This document shows, one piece after another, positions 25,148 to 32,055 of a stretch of 32,330 nucleotides of DNA (positions are counted from its first letter, which is position 1; each line of letters starts with the position of its first letter). The notes under the pieces are model-generated. The model worked only from the letters and a program-made list of their open reading frames with translations, did not search any database and was not told where the DNA came from. The translations under genes and the position numbers were made by a program. Source of the DNA: Cyanobacteria bacterium SIG27 (lineage in GTDB: Bacteria > Cyanobacteriota > Vampirovibrionia > Gastranaerophilales > Gastranaerophilaceae); assembly GCA_015152565.1 (NCBI GenBank), contig SUTT01000023.1, forward strand, positions 1 to 32,330. Reading direction: 5' to 3'.

Positions 25148-26020
25148 ATGAAGAAATTATTATTCATAGCTTTAGCATTATTTATACAAAATGTTTTTGC
25201 AATAGAAAACATTGTTCAAACATATAGTGAAAACAATAAGTTTGGCTTAATAGTAAATAACGAAAAAATAACTGAACCAGTTTATAAAAAATTAATCAGA
25301 ATTGGTGATAATTCTTGGCTTTTTTTGAAAAGAAACAAATATGGAATTATCTCAAATACAGGTGAAATTCTGGTAAATGACAAGTTTGAAAACGCTTATC
25401 GCTTTAGCGGAGGCAGATTTGTTAAACTTGGAAGCAAAGGGAAATATGCACTTTTTAACGAATTTGGGCAAGCTCTCACTGAACAAGAATACACAACCAT
25501 TGACATTTTATATGGAAAAATGTTTTTAGTTCAAAAAAACTATAAATATGGCTTAATTAATTTTGATGGAGATATCATCCTTGCTCCAATTGCCGATGAT
25601 ATTTATATGCCAGAGCCAAGCATTATTAAACTAAAATTTGACAACACTTGGGTTGAAATTGAACAAAAAAACAAAGGAACAATCGAATTACCCGTTGATT
25701 TAGCTCTTGTTGGCGAAAATGATAAATTTAAAATCACCGAATTTGCAAATAAACCAATAGCCTCAACAGGCTATGGAGTTATTAGCGCAAGTGATTATTT
25801 TATTAAGCTTTTTTCTTCAATTTCACCAGCTTATGAGCAAACTATTGATGAACTAATTTTAAACCACGGCGCAGATACAGCCACGATTTTAATTAAATCT
25901 TCTTGGCTTGTAAAATTCCCTTTTGTTTATACAAGGAATTATATAAACACCCTTAAAGCTCCAAATAATGGACCATTGTCAGACATTAAAAATGATTTAA
26001 AAAATAAAATTAAAGAATAA
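25148..26020 (+). CDS. Exported WG-repeat protein
   Basis: 290-residue protein with a clear signal peptide (MKKLLFIALALFIQNVFA, cut likely after A18). The following half has WG-type repeats of about 45 residues, each with a K/N-KYG-I/L core: NNKFGLIVNN, RNKYGIISNTGEI, KGKYALFNEFGQA, NYKYGLINFDGDI. These short beta-rich repeats are common in secreted or surface proteins of unknown role. The C-terminal third (about 180-290) is not repetitive and not recognised. No lipobox cysteine is present. It converges on the XRE regulator with one base between the stops and no terminator. Confidence 0.85.
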   Translation: MKKLLFIALALFIQNVFAIENIVQTYSENNKFGLIVNNEKITEPVYKKLIRIGDNSWLFLKRNKYGIISNTGEILVNDKFENAYRFSGGRFVKLGSKGKYALFNEFGQALTEQEYTTIDILYGKMFLVQKNYKYGLINFDGDIILAPIADDIYMPEPSIIKLKFDNTWVEIEQKNKGTIELPVDLALVGENDKFKITEFANKPIASTGYGVISASDYFIKLFSSISPAYEQTIDELILNHGADTATILIKSSWLVKFPFVYTRNYINTLKAPNNGPLSDIKNDLKNKIKE

Positions 26021-26021
26021 A

Positions 26022-26294
26022 TTATTCAATAACAAAATCTTTATCTAACTTTTTTTCAACTTCTTTAATTAGTTCACTTGGAGAAATTTCTAGCCCATCT
26101 GCAATTTTCCAAATTGTTGAAAGATTTATATCTTTACAAACCCCTAATTCAGCTTCTCTCCATGTAGATTTTGACATTGAGCACTCAGCAGAGATTAAAT
26201 ACATGCTTTTATTTAATTTCTTTCTTTTGCTCTTTATAACCTCACCAAGCGCCTTAATAAGCTGTATTTTATAGTTTTCAGATTTCTCTTGCAT
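26022..26294 (-). CDS. XRE-family helix-turn-helix regulator
   Basis: 90-residue single-domain Cro/C1-type DNA-binding protein. The five-helix HTH spans about 9-75: IKALGEVIKSKRKKLNKSM..., then the turn and recognition helix in SAECSMSKSTWREAELG, and NLSTIWKIADGLEISPSELI, the usual closing helices. It has no added sensor domain. It is divergent from the cysteine-rich prepilin gene with 78 bases between starts, and a 9-2-9 palindrome in that gap is a likely operator. It probably controls itself and the prepilin; this is inferred from position. Confidence 0.9.
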   Translation of the reverse strand: MQEKSENYKIQLIKALGEVIKSKRKKLNKSMYLISAECSMSKSTWREAELGVCKDINLSTIWKIADGLEISPSELIKEVEKKLDKDFVIE

Positions 26295-26325
26295 ATATTT
26301 AATCCTAATGTTAAACTAATTTTAT

Positions 26326-26345
26326 TAGGTTGCTACAGCAACCTA
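26326..26345. promoter_or_regulatory. 20-bp palindrome, candidate XRE operator
   Basis: TAGGTTGCT-AC-AGCAACCTA is a perfect 9-bp inverted repeat around two bases. It lies between the divergent starts, 27 bases before the prepilin ATG and 31 bases from the regulator start. The form suits a dimeric Cro-like repressor. A transcript hairpin with a two-base loop is less likely. Confidence 0.6.
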
Positions 26346-26372
26346 TATTTAAAACGGATTTAAGGAAATAAT

Positions 26373-27959
26373 ATGAAAACGAAAAATTCAAAAGGGTTTT
26401 CACTTATCGAAATCCTTGTTGCTCTAATAATAGTAAGTTTGATTATGGCAGCACTAAGCCCAATTATCACTAAAAAACTTAGTTCAGGCTCAATTACCCT
26501 GGGAAGTTCATCAAATGTCAGCGACATAAGCGCCAATTGCCAAGAAAATGATAATTTTAGCTCACATTGCGAACTCTGTACTTCGCAATATTGCATTAAA
26601 TGTGGAATTGAACAATGTCCAAACGGGCAATATCTTAACACTAAAACTTGTACCTGTATAAGGTGTCAAGAAAAATTTGGAGCTAACTGTACTCAATGCG
26701 ATTCAAATGCTTGCAACCTGTGTATAAATTCCAATTTTTATATTAAAAATGGAGCTTGTACACCATGTCCATCAGGAAGTTATTGTAATGGCAAAGACTT
26801 ATATGCAACTTGCCCAACCGAAGATGGATATTTTTGTGATAGCACCGGAGTACATAAATGCAACGAAAAATATTCTTCTTATTGCATGACTTGTAACTCT
26901 AGCGCTTGCACAAAATGCATTAGTAATTATTTTTACAATGGTTCAAATTGCCAAAAGTGTACACAGTTAGCTTGCAAAGAATGCATTAGCGAAAATTACT
27001 GCACAAAATGCGGTGAAGACTGGATATTAAATACCGCCACAGGCACTTGCTCAAATCGATGCATTGATGTTTTAACAGCTTGCAACATTTGTACTGATGC
27101 AAGCACATGCACAAGTTGTACTGGAGATTATTTTTTAAATACATCAAACACATGTACACCATGTACTATTGCTAATTGCGTACAATGCCGCAACGGACAA
27201 GCAAGTACAAACCCGGTGTGTGAAATATGTTTTGGCGGTTTTTATCTAAGTGGCAATAGTTGTTTATCTTGCAAAGCTAAATTTGGAAATAAATGTTCTT
27301 CTTGTGATGAAAACTCTTGTCTAAGTTGTATTGAAGGCTATCATGTAAAGAATGAAAGTTCGTCTAATGCTTGCATTTCAAACGACAACAAATTTGAATG
27401 CTCAGATTCGAATTTTATAAAAATTGGCAAACTATGCTTTACAAAAAGAAACATGGGGGACACCGCAATATTAAAAATTCCATCTACGGTAATCATAGCC
27501 CAAGCATCAGGCGCAGATAGTTGCTACTCTGCAAGCGAAAAATGCTGTTGGCAAGGAGCAACATCAATACTTTGCGATAGTGGCAATGGCAGTTATTCTG
27601 GATGCAACAGAACAGTATGTAACTATAGCGCTGCGCAAGAAATTTGCAACAGTTTTAAATTCGGAGGCAAAAACTGGCGTTTACCAACAAAAGACGAAGT
27701 ATATAACTTGGTTGCAAAAAATTCAATTGGAATAGGAGATAATGGTTTAATGTTTTGTGACCACGATTCAGGCTATGCTTCAGCTTATTGCGGATACGAG
27801 AACACTATATGCAATGGTGCTGTAAGCAATACTTGCAAGGTATATATTAGCTGGCTTGATAAAAATTATTCTCATCAGATTTTCAGAAGAACACACTTGA
27901 TAAATCAAGAAACCGCCTTATTTAACGCATATAGTGTTAGATGTGTTTCTGAGATGTAA
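26373..27959 (+). CDS. Cysteine-rich prepilin-like surface protein
   Basis: 528-residue protein with a class III (type IV prepilin/pseudopilin) leader: KG|FSLIE at 7-13, the +5 Glu at 13, then a hydrophobic helix (14-32). Residues about 55-335 hold at least six cysteine repeats of the form C-x2-C-x4/5-C-x2-C (CELCTSQYCIKC, CTQCDSNACNLC, CMTCNSSACTKC, CNICTDASTCTSC, CSSCDENSCLSC), like furin-type or growth-factor-receptor-type cysteine modules. The C-terminal domain (about 345-528) has NWRLPTKDEVYNLV and ends SVRCVSEM, which fits the DUF1566/FISUMP-type fold. It has about 60 Cys in all. AAGGAAA precedes the ATG. Surface display through the type IV pilus or type II secretion machinery is likely. 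Its function is unknown; binding is a guess. Confidence 0.85.
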   Translation: MKTKNSKGFSLIEILVALIIVSLIMAALSPIITKKLSSGSITLGSSSNVSDISANCQENDNFSSHCELCTSQYCIKCGIEQCPNGQYLNTKTCTCIRCQEKFGANCTQCDSNACNLCINSNFYIKNGACTPCPSGSYCNGKDLYATCPTEDGYFCDSTGVHKCNEKYSSYCMTCNSSACTKCISNYFYNGSNCQKCTQLACKECISENYCTKCGEDWILNTATGTCSNRCIDVLTACNICTDASTCTSCTGDYFLNTSNTCTPCTIANCVQCRNGQASTNPVCEICFGGFYLSGNSCLSCKAKFGNKCSSCDENSCLSCIEGYHVKNESSSNACISNDNKFECSDSNFIKIGKLCFTKRNMGDTAILKIPSTVIIAQASGADSCYSASEKCCWQGATSILCDSGNGSYSGCNRTVCNYSAAQEICNSFKFGGKNWRLPTKDEVYNLVAKNSIGIGDNGLMFCDHDSGYASAYCGYENTICNGAVSNTCKVYISWLDKNYSHQIFRRTHLINQETALFNAYSVRCVSEM

Positions 27960-27986
27960 AAAATTCATGTTATTTTAAATCGTGTT

Positions 27987-28011
27987 GGAGAGGATTTCCT
28001 CTCCTTTTTTT
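27987..28011 (+). terminator. Terminator after the prepilin gene
   Basis: GGAGAGG (27987-27993) and CCTCTCC (27998-28004) form a 7-bp stem with loop ATTT, followed by T7. Confidence 0.93.
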
Positions 28012-28060
28012 ATTCAAAGAGAAGTTATAATCAGGCAACACAATAAATCTTTGCAACACA

Positions 28061-28090
28061 AAAAGACCCAAGGAAAACCTTGGGTCTTTT
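28061..28090 (-). terminator. Terminator directly after rplR
   Basis: AAAAGACCCAAGG (28061-28073) and CCTTGGGTCTTTT (28078-28090) pair perfectly over 13 bp with loop AAAA. On the minus strand the stem runs into T residues. It ends the ribosomal protein unit at rplR. Confidence 0.92.
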
Positions 28091-28105
28091 AAATAAATTT
28101 TAAAA

Positions 28106-28468
28106 CTAGAATTGTAAACCAGCTTCTCTTGCAGCGTCAGCTAAAGCAGCAACTCTTCCGTGGAATAAGAAACCACCACGGTCAAATACAACGCCTTCAA
28201 TACCTTTAGCTAATGCTTTTTTAGCAACGTCTGCGCCAACAACTTTAGCAGCTTCGATGTTTCCACCGTGTTTTAAGCCTAATTCTTTCACTTTTGAAGA
28301 TGAAGAAACTAAAGTTACACCATTAACATCATCAATTACTTGGGCGTAAATGTGTTTTGTTGAGCGATATACTGCTAAACGAGGCCATTGAGCATCGCCA
28401 GAGATTTTAAGGCGAACTCTTTGGTGTCTTTTTCTAGTTTGTTCTTTTCTGTTGATTTGTTTTAACAT
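28106..28468 (-). CDS. rplR: 50S ribosomal protein L18
   Basis: 120-residue L18, which binds 5S rRNA in the central protuberance. Diagnostic blocks are [45 protein letters not shown] and [20 protein letters not shown]. Length is normal. AAAGGAAAG precedes the ATG. It is normally followed by rpsE, rpmD, rplO and secY; here a terminator follows 15 bases after the stop and the next gene is on the other strand. It is separated from rplF by a 260-base repeat-bearing spacer, so it may have its own promoter. Confidence 0.98.
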   Translation of the reverse strand: MLKQINRKEQTRKRHQRVRLKISGDAQWPRLAVYRSTKHIYAQVIDDVNGVTLVSSSSKVKELGLKHGGNIEAAKVVGADVAKKALAKGIEGVVFDRGGFLFHGRVAALADAAREAGLQF

Positions 28469-28487
28469 TTTTCTTTCCTTTCACCAA

Positions 28488-28513
28488 AACCAATTCCGCA
28501 CTTGCGGTTGGTT
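28488..28513. repeat. Hairpin in the rplF-rplR spacer
   Basis: AACCAA + CCGC (28488-28499, two-base bulge) pairs with GCGG + TTGGTT (28504-28513). It sits just upstream of the rplR ribosome binding site. It may be a leader structure or part of the intergenic repeat. Confidence 0.4.
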
Positions 28514-28550
28514 TATATTGGCAATTTGTGTAACTACTGAAACATAGCTT

Positions 28551-28732
28551 GCACTACGCTTCGCTTTATTCGGGTCTATGCTCCTGAGAAAATCAAAGAT
28601 TTTCACGGCGCTTTGGTATGGTTTCCGTGCTTGCCGCTTGCTCAACGCAACCGTCAATGCACTTCACACACCTTTGCCCTCATTTTGCTCAGCTAGTGCA
28701 GTCGCACTACGCTTCGCTTTATTCGGGTCTAT
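28551..28732. repeat. 29-bp direct repeats enclosing the rplF-rplR insertion
   Basis: GCACTACGCTTCGCTTTATT... occurs identically at 28551-28579 and 28704-28732, 153 bases apart. The right copy contains the rplF stop codon (TAG on minus, 28729-28731). The enclosed segment starts with the dispersed hairpin repeat at 28580-28611 that is also found at 3415-3446. Open frames here on + (28578-28950) are not credible genes. Confidence 0.75.
28580..28611. repeat. Dispersed hairpin repeat, copy 2
   Basis: Matches 3415-3446 at 29 of 32 positions. Its core is GAAAATC-AAA-GATTTTC, against GGAAATC-AAA-GATTTCC in the other copy, so the stem is kept by a paired change. Confidence 0.6.
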
Positions 28733-29268
28733 TTCTTACCAGCCTTACCAGCTTTACGAGCGATATATTCACCTTCGTATTTAATACCTTTACCTTTGTA
28801 TGGTTCAGGTGGACGTTTAGCACGAATTTGAGCAGCAACATCACCTACAGCTTGTTTATTAGAACCAGAAACTGTAACTTTTGTATTTGCTTCAACAGTG
28901 ATTGTAACGCCTGCTGGAGGTTCGATAATAACAGGGTGAGAATAACCTAAAGATAAGTTGATTGCAGTTCCTTGCATAGCTGCACGATAACCTACACCAA
29001 CGATTTCAAGTTTTTTCTCAAATGGTGTTTTAACACCAAGGATAGCATTTGAAATTAAAGTTCTAAATAAACCATGTAAGCTTCTAGATTTTCTATCTTC
29101 AGCTTTACGATTTACTACAACTTCTTTTTCATTGATTACTACTTCAATTTCTGCTGGAAATTCAACTGATTCAGTTCCTTTTGGACCTTTTGCAGTTAAT
29201 AAATTTCCTTCGATTTTTACTTCAACTCCATCTGGAATTGCGATTGGTAATTTACCGATTCTTGACAT
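28729..29268 (-). CDS. rplF: 50S ribosomal protein L6
   Basis: 179-residue L6, which sits near the factor-binding site of the large subunit. Blocks include MSRIGKLPIAIPDGVEVKI, LTAKGPKGTESVEFP, KSRSLHGLFRTLISN, GVGYRAAMQG and the signature PPEPYKGKGIKYEGEYIARK near the C-terminus. Length is normal. AAGGAG lies just upstream. It is second in the rpsH-rplF-rplR unit, 77 bases after rpsH. Its stop codon lies within the right copy of a 29-bp direct repeat, so the repeat insertion reached the very end of the gene. Confidence 0.98.
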   Translation of the reverse strand: MSRIGKLPIAIPDGVEVKIEGNLLTAKGPKGTESVEFPAEIEVVINEKEVVVNRKAEDRKSRSLHGLFRTLISNAILGVKTPFEKKLEIVGVGYRAAMQGTAINLSLGYSHPVIIEPPAGVTITVEANTKVTVSGSNKQAVGDVAAQIRAKRPPEPYKGKGIKYEGEYIARKAGKAGKK

Positions 29269-29345
29269 TTTCTTTCTCCTTTTGCTTTAAAAGCGGGAAC
29301 GCATCGTATTAAACGATTTAACCCTAAGTAATAACATTTATTACA

Positions 29346-29741
29346 TTACCATACGTAACATAATACTTCGCCACCAAGTTTGTTAGCACGAGCAGCTTTT
29401 TCAGTCATTAAACCTTTAGAAGTTGAAATAACAGCGATACCCATACCATCAAAAACTCTAGGCATGTTTTTAGCTTTAGAATAAACTCTTAAGCCTGGTT
29501 TTGATACTCTTTGAAGACCAGTGATAACACTTTGTCCATTTAAGTATTTTAAAGTTACATTGATAAATTTGAAACCGTCTTTTTCTTCAACAGTATAGCC
29601 TTCAACATAACCTTCTTTTTGAAGAACTTTAATTAATTCTTCTTTTAAGTTTGACGCTGGCATAGAAACTGATTCATGTTTAACAATTTTAGCATTTCTA
29701 ATGCGTGTTAAAGCGTCGGCGATTGGATCATTGATTGTCAT
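29346..29741 (-). CDS. rpsH: 30S ribosomal protein S8
   Basis: 131-residue S8, which binds helix 21 of 16S rRNA; in E. coli S8 also represses the spc operon. The start is taken at 29741 (MTINDPIADALTRIRN) because AAAGGAAA lies just before it and S8 family proteins begin this way. An in-frame ATG 19 codons earlier would add MCAYLAKLRGDSSQVERKI, which is not S8-like. The C-terminus has RVFDGMGIAVISTSKGLMT and GGEVLCYVW. The gene heads a separate unit with rplF and rplR, with a candidate promoter at 29812-29840 and a hairpin in its short leader. Confidence 0.98.
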   Translation of the reverse strand: MTINDPIADALTRIRNAKIVKHESVSMPASNLKEELIKVLQKEGYVEGYTVEEKDGFKFINVTLKYLNGQSVITGLQRVSKPGLRVYSKAKNMPRVFDGMGIAVISTSKGLMTEKAARANKLGGEVLCYVW

Positions 29742-29752
29742 GATTTTCCTTT

Positions 29753-29777
29753 CTACTTGCGAGGAATCACCTCGTAG
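29753..29777 (-). promoter_or_regulatory. Hairpin in the rpsH leader
   Basis: On the minus strand, CGAGG-TGATT-CCTCG forms a 5-bp stem with outer pairing CTA/TAG around a four-base bulge. It ends just before the rpsH ribosome binding site. It could be a regulatory site, for example for S8 itself; this is not shown. Confidence 0.4.
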
Positions 29778-29811
29778 TTTAGCTAAGTACGCACACAATT
29801 GTGCAAAATTA

Positions 29812-29840
29812 ATAATATTTCAAACATGATTTTTATGCAA
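29812..29840 (-). promoter_or_regulatory. Candidate promoter of the rpsH-rplF-rplR unit
   Basis: On the minus strand, TTGCAT (29835-29840) and TATTAT (29812-29817) are spaced by 17 bases. The -10 matches consensus at five of six positions and the -35 at three. Just downstream, CACAATTGTG (29794-29803) is a 10-bp palindrome at the expected transcript start. Confidence 0.5.
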
Positions 29841-29923
29841 ATTTTTGTTAAGAATTGTTAAATAGCAAAATATTTTCTTTATTGACGTTATATTAAATAA
29901 TGTCAAAAGAAAGGAAAGTTAAT

Positions 29924-30181
29924 ATGCAACCAGTAAGTTTTGGTGCAATGTTGAGAATAACAGACAAATATGGAAGTGCAACTTTTTTTAACCCACAACA
30001 AATTATCAAAATTGAAAGTGGTTTCTCGAATAATAAATCAATAATTCATACACCAACAAGTAATTCAAACGATTTAATATATAGCGAATATAAAGTAAAT
30101 TGTTCAGCAGAACAACTTGTCAAAGCGCTTTTTGAAGCACAACAAACAACAGATAAACCTTATATTGATTTAGTTGTTTAA
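29924..30181 (+). CDS. Small protein with SFGAM leader inside the ribosomal cluster
   Basis: 85-residue protein of unknown function, transcribed against the surrounding ribosomal genes. I place the start at ATG 29924 because GAAAGGAAAG lies just before it; an ATG eight codons earlier (29900) has no such site and would translate the ribosome binding site. It opens MQPVSFGAMLRITDKYGSAT, which is similar in style to the leaders of lineage-specific proteins at the left end of the window. It is probably a small alpha/beta protein, with no membrane helix or cysteine-rich motif. The 578-bp palindromic element begins 22 bases after its stop. Confidence 0.75.
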   Translation: MQPVSFGAMLRITDKYGSATFFNPQQIIKIESGFSNNKSIIHTPTSNSNDLIYSEYKVNCSAEQLVKALFEAQQTTDKPYIDLVV

Positions 30182-30203
30182 TATGTTGAGGCTGTGATTG
30201 TAT

Positions 30204-30781
30204 AAAATGTATTATTTTATACAAAACTAGATATATTTTTCTTTTTAGGGCTTTCGCCCTAATTTGTTTTAAAGAAACTAAAGTTTCTTGTCTACTTTTC
30301 TCTTTTTTCTCATGCGCCGACAAAAAAGAGAAAAGTAGACGGAAAAGAGAAAAACACGGCTTGATTGAATGTTAGTTTCTTCTTTTTTAAATTTTTATCT
30401 ACTCAAAAAACAGTCGAGAGCTTGTAATTAAGTTAATCTCATACAAAATAAGTATCGAACCAAAACTCAACAAAAAGTCACAAGCTCTCTCCGATTTTTG
30501 ATGTGATGATAAAAATTTAAAAAAGGCTAAATGGAATTTTCACGTGCACTTAGTGAAAAATAGTTGCGTGAGGCATGTCTGAGCGAAGCGAGTTGCCGTA
30601 AGCAACTATTTTGAGCTTAGTGCACCACTAGTAGCTAACAAACAAACCAAGCCCTGTTTTCTTTTCTTTTTGCTTCATTTTTCTTTTCTTTGGTGGGCGA
30701 TTGAAAAAAGAAAAGAAAAATGAAGAAGTCTGAAAGACTTGAAAAAAGATATATTTAATTTTGTATAAAATAATACATTTT
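30204..30781. mobile_element. 578-bp non-coding element with terminal inverted repeats and nested palindromes
   Basis: The ends match in inverted orientation: 30204-30241 (AAAATGTATTATTTTATACA...) and 30742-30781. The outer 23 bases are identical and the following bases are close. Inside, almost everything pairs: 19-bp hairpin arms at 30290-30308/30322-30340 and 30673-30691/30707-30725, an imperfect arm at 30343-30375/30634-30669, an 18-bp perfect arm at 30382-30399/30508-30525, 10 bp at 30416-30425/30480-30489, and 11 bp at 30557-30567/30602-30612. No protein frame is credible and no target-site duplication is obvious. It resembles a MITE-like element or a large structured RNA, and sits between rpsN and rpsH. 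Confidence 0.7.
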
Positions 30782-30787
30782 AAACAC

Positions 30788-30819
30788 AAAAACACTCCCT
30801 AACAAAAGGGAGTGTTTTT
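30788..30819 (-). terminator. Strong terminator after rpsN
   Basis: AAAAACACTCCCT (30788-30800) and AGGGAGTGTTTTT (30807-30819) pair perfectly over 13 bp with a 6-nt loop. On the minus strand it lies 16 bases past the rpsN stop and should end the upstream ribosomal operon. It may also act on the + strand. Confidence 0.92.
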
Positions 30820-30834
30820 ATATTCATTTTCCTA

Positions 30835-31041
30835 CTACCAAGAAGCTTTTGTAACGCCTGGTAATAAGCCACGATGTGCCATTTGTCTTAGGCAAATTCT
30901 GCAAATGCCGAAATCACGGTGGAAACCATGAGGACGGCCGCAGATAGAACAACGGTTGTGAAGTCTAACTACTGGGTATTTACCTTTAGCAGCAAGATCA
31001 CGTCTTTTTTGTTCTTTATCAATCATTGCTTTCTTAGCCAT
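30835..31041 (-). CDS. rpsN: 30S ribosomal protein S14, zinc-binding type
   Basis: 68-residue S14 of the short, zinc-binding (type Z) class. The zinc ligands are C31, C34, C47 and C50 ([23 protein letters not shown]), and the C-terminus is [15 protein letters not shown]. It is a few residues longer at the N-terminus than the usual 61-residue form. It follows rplE in the normal order but is the last gene before a strong terminator. Confidence 0.97.
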   Translation of the reverse strand: MAKKAMIDKEQKRRDLAAKGKYPVVRLHNRCSICGRPHGFHRDFGICRICLRQMAHRGLLPGVTKASW

Positions 31042-31065
31042 TTTTAAAGTTTTCTCCTATAATTA

Positions 31066-31620
31066 TTACTTTGTTTTAAAAGGCATACCCAAGTGTTTCA
31101 ATAAAGCTCTTGCTTCATCATCGGTTGCAGCAGTAGTGATAATTGAAACATTCATACCTTTTACGATATCAACTTCATCATAGTGGATTTCTGGGAATAA
31201 AGATTGCTCTTTAAGACCAAAAGTATAATTTCCACGACCGTCAAAGCTTTTTGGGCTAACGCCACGGAAGTCACGAATACGAGGAAGAACAACGCAAACT
31301 AATTTTTGGAAGAAGTCGTACATTCTTTCCCCTCTAAGAGTAACCATTGCACCAACTGGCATACCTTCTCTTAGTTTGTATGAAGCGATTGATTTTTTAG
31401 CTTTAGTAGAAAGAGCTTTTTGGCCAGCGATTTTAGTTAATTGGTTAACAATAGTTTCAGCCAATTTTGAATTGTGTGAAGCTTCACCAACACCCATATT
31501 CAAAACAATTTTAGCCATTTTTGGAATTTGCATATCATTTTTATATCCAAATTCTTCTTTTAATTTAGCTCTTACTTCGTTGTTATAACGGTCTTTTAAA
31601 TTACCGATATGTTTTGACAT
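31066..31620 (-). CDS. rplE: 50S ribosomal protein L5
   Basis: 184-residue L5, which binds 5S rRNA and contacts the P-site tRNA. The start is taken at 31620 ([16 protein letters not shown]), preceded by AAAGGAAAG. An ATG 19 codons earlier would translate through that site. Blocks are [66 protein letters not shown] and [20 protein letters not shown]. Length is normal. It lies between rplX and rpsN as usual. Confidence 0.98.
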   Translation of the reverse strand: MSKHIGNLKDRYNNEVRAKLKEEFGYKNDMQIPKMAKIVLNMGVGEASHNSKLAETIVNQLTKIAGQKALSTKAKKSIASYKLREGMPVGAMVTLRGERMYDFFQKLVCVVLPRIRDFRGVSPKSFDGRGNYTFGLKEQSLFPEIHYDEVDIVKGMNVSIITTAATDDEARALLKHLGMPFKTK

Positions 31621-31695
31621 ATTTCTTTCCTTTTTCTTAGCCTTTGAAACTCTGCTTGTTTGCCTGTCGAATTTCAATGCCCCACGTTATGTGGT

Positions 31696-32034
31696 CTATA
31701 CATCAAGTGTTTCGCCGCATTTTGGACAAACACGAACTTTTTTACCATCTTTAACTTCGTGTTTAACTCTAACAGCTTTGTCGCAAGATGGGCAGCAAAC
31801 CATTACTTTTGAAGCATTAAGAGGTTTAGCAATTTTGTTTAAACCGCCTTGAACGCCAGCCATAGGATTTGCTTTTTGAGCTTTAGTAACAACGTTCACA
31901 CCGTCAACTAGAACTGTGCCGTCTTTTAAGTTAACGTCTTTAACGTTTCCTTGTTTACCTTTGTCTTTACCAGAAACAACGATAACTCGGTCGCCTACTT
32001 TTGTGTGAAGTTTTTTATTAGTAGATTTAGCCAT
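31696..32034 (-). CDS. rplX: 50S ribosomal protein L24
   Basis: 112-residue L24, an assembly-initiator protein of the large subunit. The KOW motif is VGDRVIVVSGKDKGKQGNV near the N-terminus. The C-terminal part has CPSC (C81, C84) and CPKCGE (C103, C106), an intact zinc-ribbon form of L24. Its order after rplN is normal. Confidence 0.98.
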   Translation of the reverse strand: MAKSTNKKLHTKVGDRVIVVSGKDKGKQGNVKDVNLKDGTVLVDGVNVVTKAQKANPMAGVQGGLNKIAKPLNASKVMVCCPSCDKAVRVKHEVKDGKKVRVCPKCGETLDV

Positions 32035-32055
32035 TTTACCTTATTCCTATATTTA

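Noticed and set aside
28578-28950. Two plus-strand open frames of 68 and 110 codons over the rplF-rplR spacer and rplF
   Set aside because: They cross repeat sequence and run antisense to rplF. Composition is unlike any gene here and there is no ribosome binding site.
30120-30323. Minus-strand open frame of 67 codons
   Set aside because: It covers the end of the 29924 gene and the left end of the palindromic element, and looks like a chance frame in low-complexity sequence.
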